Shown here: positions 56,594 to 64,000 of the stretch, one piece after another
Layout of the letters: the number at the start of each line of letters is the position of its first letter
Position numbering within the stretch: the first letter of the stretch is position 1
Origin: Calycina herbarum
Lineage: Eukaryota > Ascomycota > Leotiomycetes > Helotiales > Pezizellaceae
Direction of reading: 5' to 3'
DNA length: 64,000 nt
Assembly: GCA_001414485.1 (NCBI GenBank)
Contig: LLEY01000041.1
Span: 453,251-517,250 of the forward strand
Notes under the pieces: model-generated
Told to the model about the DNA's origin: nothing
The model's input: the letters and a program-made list of their open reading frames with translations, nothing else
Database searches by the model: none
Made by a program: the position numbers and the translations under genes

Positions 56594-58461
56594 ATGAAGG
56601 GCAAACAACGCCTCCTCCTCTACATCCTCTCGATGTCCCTCGGTGGGGCAGTCATTGGTATTGACTTGGGAATTATTGCCACAACTCTTGGTCAGACTTC
56701 CTTTACTGAGTACATGTTTCCTAAGGGTACGAAGCATGTTACCAGTCTAACGGGTGCCATCGTTTCTATGGGCTCTGCTGGAAATGCTATCGGTTGTCTT
56801 ATGAATGGACTTCTCCTCGAACGACTTGGTCGCCGACAGACACTCGCCTGGTCCACGTTTTTCACCATTGTTGGTTCTGCTTTCCAATGCGCTGCCAACG
56901 GTGTTCCACTGATGATTGTCGGTCGTTTTGTTGCTGGTTTCGCACTTGGTATCTTGAACCCTACAATTCCAATTTACATCTCCGAACTCGCCAAACCAAG
57001 CGAGAGAGCAAGACTCGTGGGAATATTTGGAATGCTAGTTGCTATTGGTTTCTGCTTGGCAAACTGGATCGGCTATGCTTGTTCATTTGCCTCTGGAAAC
57101 ACTAGCTGGCGACTTGCTTTAGGACTGCAACTCCCGTGCGCCGCAGTTCTTCTCGTTCTCTCGTTTTTCCTGCCAGAATCTCCAAGATGGTGTAAGTATT
57201 GTCTCTCTGTTTTTACCCACCTGAGCACCAAAGCAACAAAGCTGACAAGGTGGTTTCTTTACAATAGTGGCTCAACAAGAACGCTACGAAGAATTCCATG
57301 AAAACCTCCGAAGATTGTATTCTGACGAAGACAATGAATTCTACCTCCGCTCCGAAGTCGAAATTCGAGAACAAATCAGACTGGAGGCTGAGCAACGTAC
57401 CAACGCCTCTCTTGGCCACGCTTTACTCGAGATCTTTAACAGACAGAATATCAAACGAACTGCGATGGCAATCATGGTGATGCAAGTTGGAATATTGTCA
57501 GGATCTCTTGCGATTCAGAACTACCAATCAATTTTGTACGAAAGCTTGGGATACAAAGGAAAGACTGTGCTGTTGATCTCCGGCTGTTATGGATTCATGG
57601 GAATCATAGGTCAGATTATCAACAATCTCGTCGTTTCTGATAAGTTGTCTAGGGTCAAAACCATGTGTAAGTCATCCCTCCGTTTTCCTGGGTCACTTTC
57701 CCCTCCTCCCGATGGACAGTAAAAGCGGCAGTAAATATCAGATTTGTACCTGCCTTCCTAGCCGTTGTTCCAGCTATCTTGGGTAATTCAGAGTAATTAC
57801 CCTACATCCTTGGAACAATTGAAAATATTACCCCAGGTATTTAGAACAATCAAGTTTCATTGCTCTTAAATTGTACTAGAAAGTTGGAACAACGAGAGAT
57901 ATTTACTGCCGCTTTTTCTGTCCACCGCGAGCCCTCTTCAGGCAATTCGAGCTAATGCAAGGAACAAAAGGGATTGGCTGTATTGTCTTAGCAGTCATGC
58001 TTTCCATTCTCATGGCTTTGAGCAAGTTCTTTGGCGATGGCCTGCATAAAGATGGATCCCGTGCTGGAATTGCTTTCATTTTCCTCTATTCAATGCTCTA
58101 TGCGGTCTTCTTCAACAGTACACTGTACACCATTGCAGCCGAGACTTTTCCATTGCATCTCAGAGGATATGGAACATCAATTGCCGCCTTGTGTCAAGGT
58201 GTATCGGGAATCTGGCTCGGTCAAGTTACACCATTCGCATTTGACGCAATTCACTGGAAGTACTATGCCGTATTCATCGCTTCCTTGGTTTCCTTGGGTG
58301 TTTTATATTACACTTGCTTAACGGAGACGAACCAGTTGAGTCTCGAGAGTATTGCCGGCAAGTTTGGCGACAGAACCATCTCCAGTGAGAAAGTTGATTT
58401 AGCTGTTCGAGAGGGGGAGCATAAGAACCAGGGTCTGAGTGAGGAGAAAGAGTTGGCCTAA
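56594..58461 (+). CDS. MFS sugar transporter
   Basis: Plasma-membrane proton-coupled sugar carrier by family. Exons 56594-57191, 57268-57664 and 57942-58461, 504 residues with frame kept. Marks: GCLMNGLLLERLGRRQTLAW (the loop 2-3 signature), GRFVAGFALGILNPTIPIYI followed by SELAKPSERARLVG, LPESPRW split by intron 1, LEIFNRQNIKRT, GYKGKTVLLISGCYG, and YTIAAETFPLHLRGYGTS of the second half. This wording is that of lactose/hexose-type fungal transporters. The second intron is 277 nt, against 76 for the first, because a 212-bp inverted-repeat element lies in it. The donor for that intron must be GTGTAAGT, one base pair earlier than the more obvious GTAAGT, to keep frame. A secreted carbohydrate-active protein follows on the same strand. 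Confidence 0.88.
57713..57924. mobile_element. 212-bp inverted-repeat element (MITE-like) inside a transporter intron
   Basis: Terminal inverted repeats of 27 bp: the left end TGGACAGTAAAAGCGGCAGT continues to AAATATC, and the right end read on the other strand differs by one base (AGAAA for AGTAA). The interior has no coding capacity and aligns with 17545-17690 on the opposite strand. No clear target-site duplication is seen (flanks TCCCGA and CCGCGA). It lies wholly in intron 2 of the MFS transporter. Confidence 0.8.
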
Positions 58462-58887
58462 TGACCTAAGAAAGTCTTGGATATTGGCCGAGATCTACGA
58501 TATGTCATTATTTTAGTTAAGCCGAATTTCTTTTACTGTGGTTCGGGAATGTAATTCTGTAATGCGAGCCTATTACGAAGCTTGAAATTTGTTTCCATCT
58601 TCGGGAATAAACAATATCTCGGGGTGTATTGCTTAGATGCGGGGTCCCTTGATGTTACTAGGTTGTGTGATTCGACCAGGAGCTAGTGTTTCAACTTGCT
58701 GTCAACAGGATGCATCGAGGATCGTGACTTGCTCAGCCGCGTAAACTTGATGTGGTGAATGACCGCAGTGGGAAGGTCCAGTTGGGCACCAACCCATGGC
58801 ATTTTGCATTGGCATTTACTGGGGAGTATAAGGTCAACCCCCATCGAAACTCAACGGGTTTCAACTTAATCTAATCGACAGGACAAA
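58462..58887. other. Short intergenic region
   Basis: About 0.43 kb between tandem genes: 3' flank of the transporter and promoter of the secreted protein. Nothing else seen. Confidence 0.5.
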
Positions 58888-61245
58888 ATGCATCGATTTA
58901 TGGTCTTCTCGTCGCTCACAGCAACGATTCTTGTTTTCATTTCATTTGTTGCACTCGCTGCTTCGTACCCACTTCTCGACCACACTCTTTCCGAACGAGC
59001 TGCTTCACCATCTGGTGTCACATATATTCTCCCTATCTGGGAGGGTGCATTGGCAAACCATAGCCGCAGCGATGATCTCGCCGTTTTGACGGACATGAAA
59101 AATCGACTTGGAACAGGCACTTATACGCAACTCGGTTGGTCATTCTCATCCTGGTCGTTGAGTCGTGATATCTATGGCGCGGACAAGGATTACAATTTCG
59201 ACCCTACGAATCTCGAATATATGCTCGGTCTTGCTGTCAGTGCACAATTACCTATTCTGGTACATATGAATAATGGCCGTTGGGCGGATTGTTGCACTCC
59301 TAATTCTTCGGGGGGTTGGGGTGATGTGTTACTGGATTTCATTGCTGCACAACCACAGACCACGGTTCTTAATAATGCGGGTGTTAGTCAGTTTGGTCAT
59401 AATTTTGGATCGAATTATTTTACGCTTTCCAGACTGAATGATGTGTACGTCAAGTACAAGAAACGAAATATTCAAGATGCTGCGAAGGTCCTGGCTGAAT
59501 GGTCGAACGCCAATCCGGGATTGTTTGCGGGTGTTAGTTTGGATTCGGAGACTTTAATGGCTAATTCGGAATCGGATTTTAATCCGCTCGCTATTCAAGA
59601 GTGGAAGATGTGGTTGATGAATACGGGGATTTATGGTCCTGGTGGCGTTTATCATGGGAGTGGCAGAGTCCCGGCTTTCAATTCGATTGGGGATTTCAAT
59701 ACCGCTATGGGTACCAACTTTGCTAGTTGGGATGCTATGTCGCCACCGACTGGAGTTACCCCTGGAAATACCTTCTATGAGGAGTGGGAGCGTTGGAGAG
59801 TTTTGTTGATTGTGCATTCGACAAGTGATGAGACTTTGTGGTTGGAGCAGGCTGGTTTGGAGAGAACTGTTGTTTATGGTCATCAGTCAGTTTTCTTTTA
59901 CGAGGTCAACGATATTTACTAATTGAGTAGAACACCGAGACAAGACGACTACGGATTCGCAGATAGTGTTGATACTTTCACCGCCGCCAACGGAGCCGGT
60001 GGTTTTACAAATTACGGATGGAAGCCAGCAGATCTTGGAATGGTCGATAACGCAGCTCGTGGACAAGGCAGAAACAACTATGGTAATTTCGAACTTAACC
60101 CGCAATCTTCAGACCCAACAATCAGCTACGACAACATCCTCACACTGTTCAATGACGGCATGAAAATCCTTTGTCCAAATTCCTGGGAGAACTCAGAAAT
60201 CAAAGACCAATACGCCATCTTTGATTCTCCTAATTTTGGAGATACATTTGGAAACGCCCTCGCCAAATTCTTCAAGGACTTTGGAAACACGAAGAGATAT
60301 ACTCAGCCTTCTCCCTGGAACCCTGGAAAGAAAGTTGCTGATTTATACGATCTCTTTTCGAAGGCTACTTCCACAGGTCCAGATAACCAGGTCAAACCTA
60401 CCCTTTCAGTAGGAAATGTAGTTAGGAAGAGTGTATATTCTGCAGTAGGAGGAACCATCACCTACTCCGTCACTCTCCCATCCATCTCCGGAAGTGAACG
60501 AATCAACTTCTGGACCTCCTTAGGAATTCAAGACGGAGCAGGACCGAACGGTGGAGAGGTAACCTTCCAAGCAGCCATCAACGGAGAAGGCCTTTATGGG
60601 CCTGGTTTCCATCTCCACCCAAATTATTGGTCTTGGAAACGCTGGGTCCCAATGATGGCTGATGTGACGAAATGGGCGGGTCAAACTGTCTCGGTAACTT
60701 TGACAACAACCGGAAATAACAATTACGGATGGACTTCCTGGGGAGCACCAGCTTTCTATGTCACAGCTACGGGAAATGATCTCGCTGCTGGGAAACCAGC
60801 GACAGCTAGTTCTATAGATGGAAACTCCGCTGCTTGGGACGCAAGTTACCTCGTGGATGGAAACATTGACGGCGGTATCAACGGTCGTTCAGGCTGGACC
60901 TCTGCTCTTCACTCTTCGGCTGATGCTACGGAGTGGGTTCAGGTTGATCTCCAAACCTCACAGAATGTTGGGAAGGTGGTTCTCTTTCCTAGAAGTGACG
61001 TTTTTGAGGGCACGGGTTCTGGTCTTCCTGTTGATTTCAAGATTCAAGGATCGAGTGATGGGACAACTTGGAAGGATCTTGTTACGGAAGTTGGATATCC
61101 CGGGTCGAAAGCTGGGGAGGGGGAGGTGTTTGTTTTTCCCGCACAGGAGGTTAGGTATTTGAAAGTTGCTGCGAGTAAACTTTGCGGGGCACCGTTGGAG
61201 AATGGTTATAGGTTCCAGATGGCCGATTTGCAAGTCTACGAGTAG
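58888..61245 (+). CDS. Secreted protein with C-terminal F5/8 type C (discoidin) domain, probable glycoside hydrolase
   Basis: Two exons, 58888-59885 and 59931-61245, give 770 residues. Without the 45-nt intron (GTCAGT donor, TACTAAT branch site, TAG acceptor) the frame meets a TAA at 59920. Spliced, YGHQ joins to TPRQDDYGFADSVD. The N-terminus has a signal peptide (LTATILVFISFVALAASYPL). Residues 40-480 look like a TIM-barrel carbohydrate-active domain: TYILPIWEGAL, AQLPILVHMNNGRWADC, FAGVSLDSETLM with a candidate catalytic acid, YEEWERWRVLLIVHS. A beta-sandwich region follows, and residues about 625-770 are a discoidin domain (KPATASSIDGNSAAW, WVQVDLQTSQNVGKVVLFPR, ending MADLQVYE), usually a carbohydrate- or membrane-binding module. 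The hydrolase family and substrate cannot be named from sight. It lies next to a sugar transporter, which fits extracellular glycan use. Confidence 0.85.
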
Positions 61246-61702
61246 TCGGTTCGACACTAAATAATGAGGCTTGCATTCGTGGGGTTGAAGGTTGTGAATA
61301 TAATTTGAATTTAATGGATGGGTTTGGGGATGGTGTGCATAGTCCTTCCTAATAATCGTTTATTTGATTTTTTCCATTCGCTCAAAAGTGGTGTAGTTTC
61401 AGGTTATGGATAGTAGTTCCTAACCTGCTTATCGCTTTACTCAAACTACTCTGGAAAGAGGTGCAAGTAGTATACCAGTAAGGGCGAAGATAACCACAAG
61501 GAAAACCACGGGCTTTGTCAATTCATAGAAAATGTATGCATATTTATTTTGTAAAGAGCGACTGAAACACTAAAGAAAATTCAAGACCTGCAAATTTGAG
61601 TATCTTATATAATAAAAATGATGAGTGCTGAAGACCGAGTAACTGAGCGCAAAAAAACAACATCATCAAAACGCACAAGTGTAATATTTTAACAGAAGTC
61701 AT
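61246..61702. other. Convergent intergenic region
   Basis: About 0.46 kb, AT-rich, 3' flanks of two convergent genes. No gene. Confidence 0.5.
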
Positions 61703-62810
61703 TTAACGACCAGGACGACGAACATAGAAATGTGCCCCACCAAATAATGTTTTCTTTCCCTCGCAACCATCTGCTCCTCTGGTACCTGGGTAGCCCAGAT
61801 CCATTTTATTTAAGCTGAATGATAGATCTTCGTAGTCTTCCTTGAACTGATCGTAGGTATATTTGAGCCTGAAGCTGTAATTAGCAAAGTGCCAGAATAA
61901 AGTTTCAGAGCGGGTAAATCTTAGATTCTTGTACTTTCGCTCCGACCTCCGGAAAGATATACTTATTTCCGGATACTTCCGTCAGATAACGCGAACTTCG
62001 CCTCTCTAATCGGACCAGCAGTTAACAAAGCTGCTGGTTTGGAAATTTCCAAGACGACTTTGGGCATATACTCGGGTCCTAGGAGATCCAAAACGACTGT
62101 TTCTCTGTTGATGCTAAGCCAGACCTTGTGATTATTGAAGTCTTTCTCGCTAGCTACTGTGATACTACTCTCCTCTCCCTCTTTGGTCTTTCCAACGAGT
62201 TTCGCAACCCCCCCAAAAGTATAAAAGTTCGTGAGGCCATTCAAGGATTCAATTTTCTCTCGTAGTTGGTTAAAACGTTTGGTATTCAGTGATTGTCTAG
62301 TCGTGTCCTCAAAAATTTTCTTCGCGAGCTGTGCGATTTCTTCTATTGATTGGCCCTTATATTTCATGTAGTTTGCCTTGTTCTTCTCCATATCGGGCAG
62401 CTCTGCCTCTTTTTCTGCTTCGGACTGGTGGAATCCTGGAGGCAGTTAGCTATAAACTGTCAGCGAAAATCAGAAATATTGATAGGAACATACGCTACTG
62501 GGTTCCAAAGAATTGGAGTCTCGGGACTTTTAAAAGTTTCGAGATCTTTGGGAACGGTTGTCCCCCTTTTCATATTCGCATTCCATGCTGGCTTGGGGCC
62601 TGAAACCATTTTCTTAGCAGCGTTGCTGAGTCCCTCTCCTTGCTGAACATAGTAATAATTGATCCGTTTTCTGATCAGCTTTTCTCTTCCGTCCTTGTCC
62701 TTGATTTCGCTGGGAATGTCAAGGGAGAGTGAAATTGGCCATATGTCAGAGTTGGCTGGATCAGCTGGATTGAAACCTGGCACTTGAGGGTCTGAAATTG
62801 AAGGCGCCAT
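61703..62810 (-). CDS. Hypothetical protein, structure unresolved (possibly broken)
   Basis: Three coding-like blocks on the minus strand. Block 1 starts at the ATG at 62810 (MAPSISDPQVPGFNPADPAN; INYYYVQQGEGLSNAAKKMV) and ends at a good GTATGT donor near 62494. Block 2 (about 62430-61963) encodes GQSIEEIAQLAKKIFEDTTR, ITVASEKDFNNHKVWLSINR and PKVVLEISKPAALLTAGPIR. Block 3 (61874-61703) follows a clean acceptor and encodes LKYTYDQFKEDYEDLSFSLN and TLFGGAHFYVRRPGR. Residue use is protein-like in all three, but simple splicing does not keep frame at either joint, so there may be a frameshift, a missed mini-exon, or decay. I do not recognise the family. Confidence 0.5.
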
Positions 62811-63722
62811 TTTATATTTTCCAAGTTGAAATTTGAAGAGTCTTCGTAATAGATTCTTGCATGAAGGTTTATGAAAAGTACTGTGGGTGCTGTAGTAAAA
62901 AGATTATGCAGGAGACATGGCTCCTTTTATAATCTTTTAGGGAGCTTTACAGATGTCAAAAGTATCGTCTCGTTACACTCACATGTAAACCCTAAACAAA
63001 GAACTCCATATTTGAACCAACATTCCAACTCACAATATTCCAACTCTGTTGGCTTGGGGTATGGTGTGGGTCAGAATAGCACAATTCCCCACCACTCGAA
63101 GTAAAATCATTTGTACTTGTCCAAAATAATATACTTGGAAGTCAACCCCTAGAAAATTCAAGATAACGTACATTCCTGGTTTCGTTCTTGTTGCCTTTTC
63201 TGACTTCAACAAATTTAAGGGAGAGTGCTGAGGGTTCGAATTGTTCTCAAGTTTACACATCATTATGGCTCAAGTATCAGTGTCAAGTATTCCGGGCACA
63301 ATTAAGCACAGCTTCCAGGCACTTGTACTGCTAAAATTGCTATTGAATTGTGGTAGAATGGTAGAACTGGATGGCTCTTTTCAATTAATTCTATCGAGAA
63401 TAAAACAACTACAGTGAGTTGCTACTTAAGCTTCCTTTTTAACACTTTTTTATAAACCGTGCTTTTTTCTTCCTAGGTTTTTTCCTTACTTATTTTAGAA
63501 AACAAAAAACCAAAGTACTCTTTAAGATATAAGACCTAGCTAGAAAGAACCGCTATATTATCTTATACCTCCTCTCTATTATATCTAAGCAAGTATAATA
63601 AGAATAAACTTAGTAATAGTTATTTCTTAAAAAAACCCCTTTTCGTAAGAAAAATTTTCATACCCTTATAAAGTTAAGTAGTCTCTACTAAGACCTTATA
63701 AAAATTTAGACATAACGTATTT
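62811..63722. other. Intergenic region becoming AT-rich toward a transposon relic
   Basis: About 0.9 kb. The first half is the promoter of the gene to the left. From about 63,410 the DNA is strongly AT-rich and C-poor in the way of RIP-decayed repeats, leading into the transposase remnant. No gene recognised. Confidence 0.5.
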
Positions 63723-63756
63723 CCCGGGTGAGCCGATCACCCGGGTGAGCCGATCA
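63723..63756. repeat. 17-bp tandem duplication at the transposon end
   Basis: CCCGGGTGAGCCGATCA occurs twice in a row (63723-63739 and 63740-63756), a GC-rich block in very AT-rich DNA, just upstream of a transposase remnant. Likely part of the element's terminal region. Confidence 0.85.
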
Positions 63757-63794
63757 CTAAAACACCAAAACGCAACACTCAACTTAAAATTAAA

Positions 63795-64000
63795 ATGCCA
63801 CCACTTAATTAAGCCTAACCCTCTAATAAAGAGGGTTGTATTCTTTTAGCTGTCCAAGCCTTTAATTCAGGTTATTTTAAGAGTATACGAGCTTGTGTTA
63901 AAGCCTACAACGTGCCTTATACAACCCTCTATAACCGAATATACGGAATCCCTTCGTAACGCGATACTCCTTCTAATACTCAAAGACTTACCTCCGAAGA
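63795..64000 (+). pseudogene. N-terminal remnant of a Fot1/Pogo-like transposase, cut by the window edge
   Basis: From the ATG at 63795 the frame reads as the start of a Pogo/Fot1-type DDE transposase with its psq helix-turn-helix DNA-binding domain: LAVQAFNSGYFKSIRACVKA, YNVPYTTLYNRIYGIPS, then RDTPSNTQRLTSE. Three in-frame TAA codons interrupt it, at 63810, 63816 and 63957. Each would be CAA (Gln) before a C-to-T change, the change RIP makes preferentially at CpA. The catalytic region would lie beyond the right edge. The element is inactive as read. Confidence 0.82.

Noticed and set aside
59920..59922. In-frame TAA read as a sign of a pseudogene
   Set aside because: A 45-nt intron with a GTCAGT donor, TACTAAT branch site and TAG acceptor removes it and keeps frame.
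1..64000. tRNA, rRNA, CRISPR arrays or other RNA genes
   Set aside because: I scanned by eye for tRNA T-loop motifs and for regular spaced repeats and saw none that held up; a tRNA search tool would be decisive.

Overview
The window looks like chromosomal DNA of a filamentous ascomycete (Pezizomycotina; I would guess Leotiomycetes/Helotiales, but that rank is inference). The grounds are genes with short introns (about 45-110 nt, GT..AG), fungal-specific families (GPI-anchored thaumatin-like protein, TRP/FLC-type channel, OTT_1508-like deaminase, nimA kinase with its fungal insert), AT-rich islands, and C-to-T type stop codons in a transposase remnant that look like repeat-induced point mutation (RIP). 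Exon joins given here were read by eye from splice motifs and reading frame.

Layout. 1-4.4 kb: no supported gene, then the glucokinase promoter. 4.4-8.6 kb: glucokinase and a GPI-anchored thaumatin-like protein. 9.4-13.5 kb: a graveyard. A broken P450 resembling ent-kaurene oxidase (gibberellin P450-4 type) faces away from a fragment of a fungal bifunctional ent-copalyl-diphosphate/ent-kaurene synthase, so this is the relic of a diterpenoid (gibberellin-like) locus. 14-21.3 kb: RING protein, OTT_1508-like deaminase, splicing factor CWC22, and divergent DPM2 whose first coding exon is only the ATG. 21.3-24.5 kb: empty apart from a 93-bp palindromic TA-flanked element. 24.5-30.7 kb: FLC/TRP-like channel and meiotic kleisin REC8. 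30.7-42.7 kb: two diverged copies of a dispersed repeat, an alpha/beta hydrolase with a frameshift, an FAD monooxygenase, an unknown 279-aa protein, an SRR1-like protein and a secreted FAD oxidoreductase. 42.7-50.9 kb: NIMA-type kinase, divergent ankyrin-BTB protein, and an LAT/MUP-type amino-acid permease. 51-64 kb: an AT-rich island, a small conserved protein, a P450, a sugar-type MFS transporter with a 212-bp inverted-repeat element in an intron, a secreted discoidin-domain protein, an unresolved gene, and a stop-riddled Fot1/Pogo-like transposase start at the right edge.

Most genes are unrelated housekeeping or accessory genes. The most unusual content is the decayed diterpene locus (9.4-13.5 kb), followed by small inverted-repeat elements sitting in an intron and in a promoter, and the RIP-like transposase. 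I found no convincing new multi-gene system.
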